DNA of 64,000 bases from Byssothecium circinans. Its lineage: Eukaryota; Ascomycota; Dothideomycetes; Pleosporales; Massarinaceae. A model generated the notes under the pieces. The model searched no databases. It was not told the DNA's origin and was given only the letters and a program-made list of their open reading frames with translations. The DNA is taken from positions 168,829 to 232,828 of the forward strand of contig ML976993.1 of assembly GCA_010015675.1 (NCBI GenBank), read 5' to 3'. Position 1 is the first letter of the stretch; every line of letters starts with the position of its first letter. The position numbers and the translations under genes are program-made. Positions 1 through 11,420 of this stretch are shown here, piece after piece.

Positions 1-687
1 ATAAGATCAGAGATAGCTGCTTGTATTGCTGCTTCGCGATTTTCCATTTTGGGTAGCTGAGTGTTGAGAAATCACGAGCGTTGAGAGGGGTGGCTGATTT
101 CGAGAGGTGACCAAGAACCCCGGGTGATCAGGAACCCGGTCGGCTAGCTTACCGGGAAAAAATAGTACACTTCGATTCCACTCTGTCAGCAACAGTACTG
201 AGAGTGGATGTTAAGTGACGTATTTATATATTATAACTCTAGCAAAACGACTCTACAACCTGGGCTCTCAAAATCGTACCTATGTGCTTAACAAGCCCCC
301 AATACCCTGTTTGTATGAGGTTTTGTACGGTGTGAGGGTTGCTGATGTAAGCGTGTCGTTGCTGATAAAGTAGAGTTGAAGTGTATTATTTTCCCCCGGT
401 TGGGGGTGATACGCTAAAGATATCATCATTTGCGCCTTTTAATATAGATTTACGGCCTTAAGAAGCTATCCTCGCTTTGGTAAACTAACTTGATCTTAAA
501 AATGAGTGGAGTTTGGAGGGCTCGGTCTCTGCGCTTATTTCTTCATATAAGATGCCGGGGTTTCCCAAAGGCGTTAGTGCGTAGCGTATCCTTTAATCGA
601 CCTTGGAAGCTCCAGAGGAAGCAATCTTACCACTGACTTCTACAACCACATCTACAACGCCCAGCTCATCCAAGCTATCTATCTGCA
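1..687. other. AT-rich non-coding stretch
   Basis: No supported gene. The stretch around 220-480 is visibly AT-rich, with stop codons in all frames. The final 100 bases probably hold the promoter and leader of the kinase-like gene that starts at 688. Confidence 0.5.
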
Positions 688-1587
688 ATGGACATACAAG
701 CCCGGATTCTAGAACGCCGCAAACAGCTAAAAGAAGCATCCACTGTACCACGTCCACCCGCACCACCAGCCCCACCCGTCCCACCAGCAATCCGCGACAT
801 AGCAGACATACCCAAAGAAGCAACCGACATAGCCCCCGGAATATTCCATCTCCCTTCCCAGGACATGGTCCTAAAAGTAGGTCAATATATACGCGTATCT
901 GAGGCGGAAGCCCTTCGCTTTATTCGCAATCAGACCTCTATTCCCGTTCCTCAGGTTTACGACGCTTATGAAAGAGAAGGCATCGGTTACATATTCATGT
1001 CAAAAGCTGAAGGCTTCCCATTGTCCAAGCTATGGAGGCAGTTCACTGAACCAAAAAGAGCATTTGTCATCGAACAACTGAAAGAGCACGTACAGTCGAT
1101 GAGAAACTTGACGGGCGATTTCTACGGTAGCATTGGTCACCTGGCATCTGAGGATATCTTCTTCCACCACCTCTGCGTCGCAAAACCTGGAGAACAAAAA
1201 TATGGTCCGTTTAGTTCGAGGAAAGAATACAACGACGGTCTTGTTCGTGCTTTGCACAACTCACGACCCCCTGGGGAGTTTAATAACGAAGACAAAACTC
1301 TGGCGGCACGAGTGCGAGCACTTACCAATGAAGAGAAGATATTCTCACATGGCGATCTACATGTTGGAAACATCTTCGCCGATGACGATGGGAAGGTCAC
1401 GAGTATTATTGATTGGGGAGGTGCTGGTTTTAGCATTCCGGAGCGGGACTATCTCGAAGCGCGATTGCGAGCCAAGGACGCTACCTGGGAGGCTGCACTG
1501 GAGGCTATATTTTCAGATGATGCGAAGGTGAATTATGACATATTAAAAGAACTAAACAATGCACTTGTACGCTACAGTGGGTTATGA
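688..1587 (+). CDS. APH-fold phosphotransferase family protein
   Basis: Intronless 299-aa protein of the aminoglycoside phosphotransferase / choline kinase-like fold, a large fungal family whose substrates are mostly unknown. What is visible: a proline-rich N-terminus (residues about 20-35), an N-lobe segment with the hinge-like YIFMSKAEG (about 100-108), the catalytic loop SHGDLHVGNIF (about 221-231; Asp and Asn of the Brenner motif), and the metal-binding IDW (about 241-243). The ATG at 688 is the first in frame after the upstream stops. The protein is somewhat short for the family, so the N-lobe may be reduced. It stands alone next to non-coding DNA. Actual drug-modifying activity should not be assumed; the family assignment is secure, the substrate unknown. 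Confidence 0.75.
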   Translation: MDIQARILERRKQLKEASTVPRPPAPPAPPVPPAIRDIADIPKEATDIAPGIFHLPSQDMVLKVGQYIRVSEAEALRFIRNQTSIPVPQVYDAYEREGIGYIFMSKAEGFPLSKLWRQFTEPKRAFVIEQLKEHVQSMRNLTGDFYGSIGHLASEDIFFHHLCVAKPGEQKYGPFSSRKEYNDGLVRALHNSRPPGEFNNEDKTLAARVRALTNEEKIFSHGDLHVGNIFADDDGKVTSIIDWGGAGFSIPERDYLEARLRAKDATWEAALEAIFSDDAKVNYDILKELNNALVRYSGL

Positions 1588-2584
1588 TAAGACAAAAGTT
1601 CCCCCGCTTGACACTGCGGTTTCCAGCCCTTTGACCTGTAACCAACATCGAACCAGTCGCACTTCAGGACAGCTATATGGCAATGATGGTCTATATTATT
1701 GGGGAATGATTGCGTTCACCCCTAATGCTCAACATTCAATCTGAGTGCTCAATCCACCACCAATGGTTACTCTTTCACTCCACAAGAAAAAGTTTACTCG
1801 TGCATTGTACCAAAAATATAACTACTGTGCCTCCCGCACGATTGCAAGTTGGCGCTTTGAGAACCTGTAGCATGATCACTCAGTGGATACAGCCCGTCAT
1901 TTCGAACGTACTTTGAATATCACATCTCACAAACCGCGCGCCTTCCACATCTTCCAAACCGCATCAAATACGAGTGTTCAGCCCATCGCCAATGGTTTCT
2001 CTCTGCTCTCCAAGAAAAGTTTTGAAGTGCCGCATACCGAAACTACAGAGACTGTGCCTCCGGCACCATTGCAACTCGGCGCTTCTAGGAGTCACAGCAT
2101 TAGCAACCCAGTGAATATAAACCATCATTTCCGAGTCTTTCTGTCTACTCTAGGCAGCATGTCTTACAAACTGCGCGCCTTGTTGAGTCATTCCGTTTCA
2201 ACATGGTGATTGTCATAAATATGATTCATCGCACGCACGCGCTTCTACGGCACAATCTCCACGCGCTGTCCGATATCCAACGGCGTAGTCTACCACCAGT
2301 GCCTCTTGGGGACATTTCAAGCGCTGACAAACAAGACCGAACTTGTAGACACAGTATTCTAGTCTTAGGATTCCATCTACACTTTACACCATCTATCGCA
2401 CTACGCAAAACACTCACAACAAGCACCAAACAGAAAAGGAGAAGAAGATGCAAAGAAACACAAAAAGAACGTGTATATCAATAGTATCCACAGAAAGAAT
2501 CGAAGTAAAAGAACGCAAACAATGCAAACCCCAAACGACGATGACATGTACATGAACGACAGTCCCTATTACCAGACAGGCCCA
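1588..2584. other. Intergenic region containing the diverged repeat
   Basis: No gene supported. Several open frames of 60-108 codons exist, but they lack family motifs and splice structure. The diverged tandem duplication annotated separately fills much of the interval. Confidence 0.4.
1743..2180. repeat. Two diverged tandem copies of a ~230-bp unit
   Basis: Unit 1 (about 1743-1942) and unit 2 (about 1972-2179) align in order through several anchors: GAGTGYTCA at 1743 and 1972, CAATGGTT followed by an AGAAAA-GTTT block, ACTGTGCCTCC at 1824 and 2051, and AAACYGCGCGCC at 1931 and 2168. The offset drifts from 227 to 237 because of small indels. No frame stays open across both units, so this looks like an old non-coding tandem duplication. 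A weaker third copy may begin near 2240. Confidence 0.6.
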
Positions 2585-2800
2585 TCATCTCCTGAATCTA
2601 CCCGCCCTAAACATACGAACCATTTGTAAAAGCCACCCAACAAACCACCCTGCATTCACCAACAAAAGGGCTTCCTCCTCCGTAACGCGCCGCTTCCGCT
2701 TAACCGGCTCGTCTTCAAAGTCGTCGAGGGGTTCAATGGTTTCTGATAGTCGCCTTTCTATTCTGATAATCACCGGTATAGCTGGACATGTCGACTCCAT
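2585..2800 (-). CDS. Possible small hypothetical protein
   Basis: A 71-codon ATG frame just downstream of, and on the same strand as, the GH72 gene (about 60 bp from its stop). It encodes an acidic/basic stretch with a KRKRR cluster and a short hydrophobic patch (GWFVGWLLQMV). It could equally be chance coding inside the GH72 3' untranslated region. No family recognised. Confidence 0.15.
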   Translation of the reverse strand: MESTCPAIPVIIRIERRLSETIEPLDDFEDEPVKRKRRVTEEEALLLVNAGWFVGWLLQMVRMFRAGRFRR

Positions 2801-2859
2801 CGCCGCCGGACCCGTACCCGTACGCAATGATGGAAAAATAGACACTATATCACAAGCTT

Positions 2860-4599
2860 CTACAACATCAGCACAGCGAACGCCAATCCAGCAACGAGCC
2901 CCCAGCTGCTAGCAAGCTTACTAGCAGCACCCTTCTCCGGCACCGGGGACGACGCAGGCGCAGCCGCGGGCTTGTTGGAAGAGATGCCCGAGCCCGAACC
3001 CGTGGTACCCGTAGCCTCTGGGCTCGACACCTGCGGCACAGTAACGTTAGTCAAAGGACCAGTCCCGTTTGTGTAGGGTGGCCCGTTGCTGGACGGCGCG
3101 GTAGTGTTGGCCAACGGAGAAGTTCCGTTGGTCACAGAGTACGGAGCAGTGGAGTTTGACGACGTGGAGTTGCTTGAGGAAGGAGCACTGGTAGTGGGGT
3201 TGCTAATCACCTGGCCGTTAGGAGCATTGGAAGCATCATTAGAGACAATCTTCAGCTCCAGGTCCTTGACCTCGCCGCCCTTGGATCCGTAGCATGCGCT
3301 TGGTGATTTGGTGTCCTTGACCTCTACAATCTTTCCCTTGGATGCGTCTGCGATTCCGTTCTTGATCAGGGCGTCGCAATCGGGGCAGACGGCGGGGATG
3401 GTGAAGTTGGAGTCGAAGGCAGGGTTGGTGATGAGCTTGGCGTCGCACTTGGGAGCCGTGACGGACGTTTGCGAGGCGGAGGCAGTTTGGAGCTTGGCCA
3501 TGTCGAGTTTGTTGTATTGCTTCTGGAGGTTGTCGTAATCGGGAAGGAGAGAAACGGTGCCGTCGCTGTTGATCTCTGCGAGACCGTAGTCGTTTGATTC
3601 CTGGGTATATTCGTAGACCAGGCCGCCGGAAAAACTCTTCATCTTGTCGCTGTATAGGGCGGCAACTTCGTCGAAGACACGGGGGGAGACTTCGTTGCAG
3701 CCGTATTCAGAAAAGAAGACAGGTACGCTCGTAGCTTTGAACATGTCGACTAGGGTGTTGTAGCCTGCGGACTCGAAGGTGGCCTTGCCACCGCACCAGG
3801 AGTAGGAGTTCAGGCCGAAGAAGTCGGAGTCGGAGTTGTCGCCGTTGGCACACTGCATGTACGCCCATGTGTCTTGGAGAATCTCACGGACATCGGCGGC
3901 AGAGTAGCCTACTGGGATCTTGCGATCGGCGTGGTTCTTGATATAGTTCTTGAGATCACGTTGGACGGCCTGTATTGATTAGTATACAGTCATTCCTAAT
4001 GTGATTTGGCTAGACTTACACGAATGTACTGAGGATTGACCTTACCAGTCTTCAGGTCATTCATAACCTCATTCGCCGAGAAGAAAGCGAGCGTGTTGGG
4101 GTAGTTCTTGAAGTTCTCGACAACACCAAAGATCCTGTTGAGATAGCCCTTGTGGTAGCTGGTCCACGGTTCTGCACGGTTGATAGATTCTCCGGATGCC
4201 GGGCCATTGACATCAATGACCATATAAATACCAGCGGCATTGAAGATGGACGCGCAGTCGTCGTGGTTGAGCTTGGGGTCGACGTTGTATACACGGATCG
4301 TATTGGCGCCCAACTTCTGGATGTTGATGGCGTCTCGAAGGCAGGTGGCCTTGTCGGTCAAAGGGTCACGCTTATCGGTCAAGCCGCCCTGGCCTCCGGG
4401 CTGGTAGTCCACACCCACCATCATGAAGCGCTTCTGGGTCTTGGAGTCGATGAAGTCTTGTCCTTTGACTTCGATGGGATTGACTGCAACGGCGGCGCTC
4501 ATGAAGAGCGCGGCGGCGAGCCCGAGCGATTGTGTGAGCTGTCATACATTGTCAGCCTTCTGTTCAGCTCCCACTTGGAAGACAACATACCGAACGCAT
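2860..4599 (-). CDS. gel1: GPI-anchored 1,3-beta-glucanosyltransferase (GH72, Gel/Gas)
   Basis: Cell-wall enzyme that cuts and rejoins beta-1,3-glucan chains at the outer face of the plasma membrane. Exons 4599-4591, 4538-4020 and 3969-2860; introns GTATGT..ACAG and GTAAGT..ACAG; 545 aa. Exon 1 encodes only M-R-S, so the start rests on the signal peptide that appears after splicing (MRSLTQSL..ALFMSAAVAV). GH72 marks: acid/base Glu in FFSANEVMND (about residue 160), nucleophile Glu in FFSEYGCNEV (about 263), and FFGLNSYSWCG. The C-terminal cysteine region is the Gel1-like kind without an obvious CBM43 Cys-box. A Ser/Thr/Asn-rich stretch and a hydrophobic GPI-attachment tail follow. The symbol reflects the closest type, not proven orthology. 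Confidence 0.93.
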
Positions 4600-5470
4600 G
4601 ACTTCGATGTGATCGGAAAAATGACAAGTTTAAAAAGTTTCTCTTCCGGCTCTTAACGAGTTTAGCGAGAAGTGGACGAGGTAGTAAGACGAAGAGTTGG
4701 CGAAGTGGTTCGATGACAAGTAAACAGGCAGTTTGCGCTTTCCACACTTCACACAAAGTCAAAGGAGCGACAGTACGGCAGTACGAACGGTAGAGAAGGA
4801 ATGAACGGATGCGACTGGCGCAGCAAGCAAGCGAGCAAGCAAGAAAGAAGTTGAAAAAGTGAATGAAAGTGAGTGTATGAAGTTAGGAGCGAGAAGAAGA
4901 AGAGACCTAAACCACAACCCACGTCGGAGCAGGTCCCACAGATAATCCTCGCCTCATCGAAACATCAAACAGGGCGTTCCAAGGCGCCTCTCCCGCCTTC
5001 CATCGCGCTAACATCATTTCCGAAACAGTGGCTTAGTCGCTGCGAGAACCAATAAGGGCCGCAATGGGGAATTAACGGCTTTCGCTAATGTTTCGGACTT
5101 CCTCTCACGGCAACACTGTGCGCCAGCGGATTTGCACAGCCTGGCCGTACGAAAACACTTGGGGGTCCTGATACTTGGGGTGAGCTTGACAGGTCGGGAG
5201 TCGAAGATACAAGAGGATGATTGCGCATGTTGACTTCATAAGGAGCTGGGGAAAGCCGAACTGACATTGCGGTGCAGCCATGCGCCAAAACTCTGATAGG
5301 GCTTTTCCCACAGTTGCTGTCTAGCAATACACTGCAACACTTCTCCTTAGAATCAACATGATGCGTTTTCGTCTATCCGACTCCACTGCTCAATACTAGG
5401 AATACGTGTACTGTACTCAACCGCCTATTTGACACATCGATGTCACCCACACCAGGGAGCCAGCCAAGCA
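4600..5470. other. Promoter of the GH72 gene and 3' flank of the Arf-GEF gene
   Basis: No gene supported. Bases 4600-4870 carry the GA/AAG-rich leader expected upstream of the GH72 start. The remainder contains only short unsupported frames. Confidence 0.45.
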
Positions 5471-8400
5471 TTACTCTGCTGTTTTCTCCTCGTCGTCAAT
5501 CTTCTCTGCCACCGGCGCCTTCTCGACCACCTTCTCGCTCTCCTTGCCCTTGCCCTTATCCTTTCTCTCCCCTTTCGGCTTCTTCGCCTCTTCAGGGAAA
5601 AGTTCAGCGAAGAAGTTGGGCAAGAAACGGTTGATGCGTTTCCACGTCTCAACCCATAGCTCTTCTCGTTCGGGTTCCTCGTCTGGCGGCGCGAGGAAGC
5701 CGCCATTGGCCATGACGAGGAGCATGTTCTTGAGATTTTCGGACACAGCTTCCTCCAGATTATCACCCTGACCACTATTGATCAGACGGTCCATTATAGT
5801 AATAATCTTGAGCCATAGGTCGAGCAGCTCATCCGTCTCCGAAAGCATGTTAAGGTAGTGCAGGAACACCTTGGACAGCAACGTCGCAGCTCGAACCCGC
5901 GTTTCACTCATACCAAGTGGATCCGACTGGTACACTTCTGGCTTGAGCAGTTGAGTAATTAGTGGGAAAAGGACTTCGCTGAAGATGTCGGTCCATTCGG
6001 TGTGCTTCGGTGACGCAAGTTCGTTCGACAACAGCGTTCGTTGCAACGAGCCGAATGCTTGCTGTCGGATCTCGCGACAGGGGTTGAGGCATTGATGTGT
6101 CAGAGTCTTAAGAATAGGCGACCAGTATGCCGTCCACGCTATTTATAGTCAGCAAATGTAAAGTTTTGGCAATTGTGTCGGGAATACATGCCTTCAGTGG
6201 CTTCAAGCTGGGACTGCTCGATGAACGTGGGCACACGGCTCGACATCTGGAATACAATCATCATAGCCTTGCTACCACGCACGACGACTTCGTTACTCCT
6301 GCGTTCAATCAGTAGTTGTCGCATCGACGGATGTATAAGAACTTACTCGGGCTTCTTTGACTTCTGTGCCTGTCCTCGTCGAACAGCTTGATCGTGCAAT
6401 TGCTCTTGTCTGGCACCAACCTGCGCGGCAGTAGCAAATTCATTGAGCAGTGCTATCGCAGCTTCGTAATTGTCGGCTGTGATACCAGGCTGCGGCGATG
6501 TAGTGAGGTCTTCAACAAGCTGGAAGACTTCGCCGGCAACTTCCGGTACTTGATGCAGTGTGTTGAGAATAGCCCAGAAGTCGGGCGAGCTGGACAACTC
6601 TATGCGAAGTCCATTCACACCTTTGCAGCATTCAGAGAGTCCTTTCAAGAGCGGGTCTGCGCACTGCTTAAGAAGCTCCTTGTCGAATGTGGAGAAAGTG
6701 TGGAGGAGAACGGGGCCTCGAATGAAGTCGTAGTCCTGCTATTGTTAGTGGAGATCTAACACCACAGATTTTGGGCGGCTTACATTGCTGGCTTTCAACA
6801 GCACTAGAAGGTAGTAAACCGCTCGTGCAACGACCACAGGGTGAAGCTTAGCTGCATTTCGAATGACAGTTGACAAAGCATCTGCGACATCCTTCGCTAG
6901 CTCCCTGACCGTCTCTTCGTCTCGGACTGCGAGCATCGTCGCTAGCTCCAGCACGAACACTAAGCTAGGATCGTATGTTGGGCGATTCGGCTTCGTCCTG
7001 TTGCCATTGGTTCGCGGACCGGGTTGAGCTGGAACTTCGGGCTTCACCACGATAACACGCGGTGAACCATCTTCAGGGATTTGCTCCAGAAGAGACATGA
7101 GTAGCGAGCGTAACGACTCCACTGGTAGTTGACTGATATTCGCCAAGATGTCCTCAAAGTGACACTCTTTGACTGTATCCACGGTGCAGAGCGTGTACTC
7201 GATCTCTTGATCCGAAGGTTCCGGTGGCTCGTCGTTCGCAAAGCTTGATACGTATGATGTGAACGCAGAGAAGATGCCTGCATCTGCGGGCCGTTCGGCA
7301 CGGTCAATTACCTGAGCCGGGCTCTGGAGTGGTATGGGTGGTAAAGCAAGTGTCTTTTGGAAAGACAGGAAGTATGGGGGTATCAAAGAATTGACGAAAA
7401 GGTTGACCATGATATGTATAAGCTGTGTATGTTAGCCTTGCGCAAACTGTATACTATGGGTTAGCTTACATTTTTCCATCCATCCCTAATGGAGGCTTCA
7501 CTTCCTTTGATGACTTGGAACAGCACCACTGTAGCTAGCTGAGCCCTTCCGTCACGTCCAAATCGGACCGCTGTCTCGCTGACCATCACGCTCTTCTTTT
7601 CCACCTGGACCTCAGTGTTGAGTGCAGTGCTAGGAGGGACGTCTGGTGCCAACGTGCTGATGGAGGAAAGGCACGAGATGATGCGGTCCAATGCATCGGT
7701 CAATCCTGCCTTCGCTGCGATTTGTGCGCACTGGTCAAAGCCAGTGACTACGCGAGAGAAGACCGCATCGTCTGTGGCAGACATGAACACGTAGGACAAT
7801 GTTGCTACGATAGGCTTCCAGGTGGCAGCGAACATGTCCGTATCGAAAATGTTCGTATCGCATATGACAAGGTCAGGCGTAGATTGGATCTTGATCAACA
7901 ACTCCTTCCAAGCGTGGTCGTAGGCATGTCGATCTGCATGCTCCTCGGGAAGAATAATCTCACGGTTTTTGATCGATTCAAAGATAGCTTTTAAAAAGTC
8001 CTGATCAAAATTCTTGCCGTCGTTGACTCCTCGTAAGTTCTTCGCGAAGTCTTCAAATGTCATACGTTTCGAGGTCTTTCCCAGATTCGGATTGTGTTGA
8101 TCTGTGTTGAGCATGATGACGGCGTAGATGAGCACATAAATCGCGTCTTCATTGGCGATATCCTCCGGCTGTGCCTGCTCGTAATACTGCTTGGAGAATT
8201 CAATGACAATTCTTTCAATGAGTTGGGATTCGCCTGGCAGTCGGAATGAGTTCAGCAGCTGTCGTAGTGCTTCATCGACACGAAGACCCTTGAAGTCGAA
8301 CAGACACATGAAGGCGTGAAGTAGCGCCTCGTTTGATCTTTTGGAGATGAACTCTCCAAGCACCTTCTTGTCGATCCTCGTCGTACCTTTTACGAACTCG

Positions 8401-10406
8401 GCAATGCACTTCGGGTCTTCAGCATCTTTGATGATTCCCTGTGAAGTGAGGAATGCTATGCCGGCTTTCGGACTCTCGTTGAATTTAGTAGCGCCGCGGA
8501 TGATGATCTTCTTCCGCGCTCGTTGTTCACGAAGGGCATCGGGGTTTGGGTAGCCTTCAGTAACTGGCTCGTCATCCAGACGATCTGCTATTGATTGGAT
8601 GAAACCAAGCAGAGCGTCCAGACACAGAGGAGGCACATTGACTGTGCTCCAGGTTGCCGAATCGGGAAAAGCGTTTCGCGATAGAAGCCCGACAATGTCC
8701 ATACAGATGTCCATTCGATCTGTCTCACAGTCGAAATTGACGAACAGTTCAGCCATGAAGGAAGGTATCCGAACCAGGCCGCCTAAGTTCTCTACCATGG
8801 CTTCTCGGGCATCAGGCTTCCTGGCACCGCCTTCTAAGCCAAGCTTTTGCCTATCTTTCACTGGGACGGGTGTTGATCGGCCGCTGGTGCTGTTTTGCTG
8901 TGGTGCTGGTTTGGCTATGCTGGGGGCTTGCGGAACGCCTTCGTATAATGAAGGCTCAATCCCAGGCTCCACTGGGATCTCAACTCGGGGAAAGAGACAT
9001 GCCACCAAATATGAGAGGTACAACTCTTGCTGCAATTTGAGGACACTTCGACATGTGGCAAGCAATGTACCAGCGACGCGCAGTGACTCGTTCAAAACAG
9101 CCATATTCTCCGAGCGAACAAGCTGGAAGAGGTGTCGGCAAAGCGTGTCTTTGGCTAGGTTTGCAAGACTTGGGTGGCTTGCTATTGAAGGTCCAGCAAC
9201 TTCGAGCGCAACATCCACTATCCGTAGTGCCATGACACGCATCGTGTCGGTATGGTTCCTGTCATGCGGATCTAGTAAGTCTACGAGTACGCGGAACAAC
9301 TCTCGAATGCTAGGTAGCGAATAAGGTTTGACTTCGGCGGCTGGTTGCTCGGGCCCTGTCGTCGCTAGCAAGTCTACTGAACTCCCTGCTGGGTTCGGCG
9401 CGTTGCTATCGGTATCTTCTTGACCTTTCTCAGACGTGCTCGGTTGTTGAGGTTCCTCGACTTTGCTCGATGGCCCATTGTCACTTTCCCTGCCCATAGA
9501 AGGGTCCATCTTCAAGCCATCCTGATTGTCATCGTTGTCCAATTCTTCGTCCAACGCATCAAGCTCATCTGGTGACTCGATCTCCAGCGCTTTTAAACGC
9601 TTAAATATGACCGGACACATGGACACCATGGCAATCTCTGCAGACCGACGCAACAGTTCAGATAGTCTAGCCTGACAGCACATGCTGAGTCCCGTCTCCA
9701 TCATCTCGCAGATGCTTTCGTCCCCAAGTATCTCGCCACATGGCCCCGAAACCATGCCCTCCATAAGCTTCAATATCCGTAGGAGTACGATCTCATCGGC
9801 AGCAGTGTCGCTGGCTTCGAACCGGCAATGCGTAATCGCGGAGGAGAGCTGCTGCATAGCTTCTGGGAGTCGTGGCGAGTCGCGCCCGATGATATTATAC
9901 GCTAGAAACTTCGTAATGGCAATAAGAGCCAGCGAGGTGATGGGTGCAGAGGTCGACGAGGAGCGAATGACCTGAAGAAACGGGTGCAGTATCGAGGGCG
10001 TATCGAACGTCTTGATATCTTTACAGCCCTTCAACTCGTTTCTCAAGCGCGCAAAGGCAGACATGAGCGGATTATCCTGCATGCTCTTTCCCTTCTTGCC
10101 TCGCAATCCCCATCTGCTCGGCACGGCCTCCTCTTGCTGCCCCTCTCCGCTTACAATGCCCTGCCCAGCACGATCTCGCTTCTGTATTGCAGGTGTCTTG
10201 TTCGAGGAGCCTCCCAAGATGGCGGAGACAGAAGAATGCGCCCAGCGGGCATGCTTGCGCATCGCCGACGTGACGGTTATACATTCTGTGACCACGAGCG
10301 CTACCGGGTTGACCGCAACGGATATGGGTCGGGGTTGGGGTTGGAGGCTCGCTGCGACATCGTGGAGAGTATCTGGAGGCGTGTTTTCGCTTCCAATGCT
10401 CGACAT
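5471..10406 (-). CDS. gea1: Golgi Arf guanine-nucleotide exchange factor (Gea1/2, GBF1 family)
   Basis: Activates Arf1 at the early Golgi for COPI vesicle formation; brefeldin A target family. Exons 10406-7470, 7422-6784, 6735-6347, 6298-6192 and 6138-5471 give 1579 aa, a usual length for the family. Order seen: N-terminal DCB/HUS-type helices, a linker with many acidic/Ser residues (about 285-350), NFDCETDRMDIC of the HUS region, the Sec7 domain (about 635-830; entry at KAGIAFL, catalytic glutamate in FRLPGESQLIERI near residue 724), then HDS helices. The last splice uses a GC-AG pair (intron 6191-6139, GCATGT..ATAG): only this join restores AWTAYWSPIL, which the family expects. The acidic/Lys-rich tail is poorly conserved. 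Fungi usually have one or two Gea genes; which one this is cannot be decided here. Confidence 0.93.
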
Positions 10407-11420
10407 TATGGATATGAAGTCTATGTCGCGCCGTTCGAGCCTGTGCAGGGCGGAGGAGGAGTGCTGAAAGCGGTGGTGGGTACTGCCAGCTGGACTATGG
10501 GGTGGACGTCAGCAGGCTCAGGAAAAGAACTTCATGCTCTTAGAGATTTGCCTGGGCCAGCAGCTTTTAACAATAAATTCTGGCGACCGTGTTGTCATCG
10601 GAATTATTGCAGGCATCAACCATCTCCCGTAAGCTAAAGTCCACTTTGAGATGTTGGTCTTGGCATGCCCGACTGCCCGATTTTCTACACGCAGAAAACC
10701 GGGCTCCAGAACAGCCAGCAAATAGCGATGTGCCCACTGGGCGTTGTGTAAAGCTCTATCAAAGTTTTGATACAGCGATTTATGCTGGTTGAAGAGGTCG
10801 CATTGGTTGGGCTTTTATATCAATCCCCAACCATGTGAAACCCAAGTACAGAGGACAGATGGCAGCGCCGTCCAAGAAGACTATGACTGTAAAGGGGGCA
10901 GATTTCTCAAGATTATGCTCACGAATGTTGCTGCCTTTGGGTCTTCGTTACCAGAAGTTCGAACATGTCAATATATTCGTACAAGCTCAGCACTCCCCTA
11001 CCTTGATTGAACTCGCACATACAAACGCCCCATGATGCTCTCTAAATTTATATACAACATCAAACACATAGTTCTGGGCCCATGAACGCCGGCAGATTTA
11101 AAGAAAAGAGAAATAAAAAGTCGAGCTAGAATGCATCAGCGCGTGCAATCCCGGTCCAGCCAACCCTCGCTCCATCCCTCTGGGAGGTTCGAAAGGGGGC
11201 CTCGACGGTATAGGCTGAAATTTTCCGTGACGGCACGTAGGCAGCCATTATGGCTATTACAAAGGTTATGGTGATGAGGACACATCTATACCGAGTCCAA
11301 GCATCATTCATCAAAATTCGTGGTTACCGCGATCCTTCGTACCATTACGCCAACGCCTCCGGGCTTTTGGGTCTAGCTTAAGCGTTAGGACATGCATTGA
11401 TTTGAACGTCTGACACCATC
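10407..11420. other. Intergenic: Arf-GEF promoter and Anp1 3' flank
   Basis: Contains the upstream region of the Arf-GEF gene and downstream DNA of the mannosyltransferase gene. A 61-codon frame at 11126-11311 (minus) with one hydrophobic segment is not convincing. Nothing else recognised. Confidence 0.45.

Noticed and set aside
688..1587. Aminoglycoside resistance function for the APH-fold protein
   Set aside because: Fungal members of this fold are numerous and unrelated to drug resistance as a rule; the sequence alone does not support it.
8599..9324. 241-codon plus-strand frame
   Set aside because: Antisense to the Arf-GEF coding exon, with the composition of a reverse-strand shadow.
9984..10637. 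217-codon plus-strand frame
   Set aside because: Antisense to the first exon of the Arf-GEF gene; no motifs, and the minus strand has clear family support.
11126..11311. 61-codon frame with one hydrophobic segment
   Set aside because: Lies in the 3' flank of the Anp1-like gene, with no homology I recognise.
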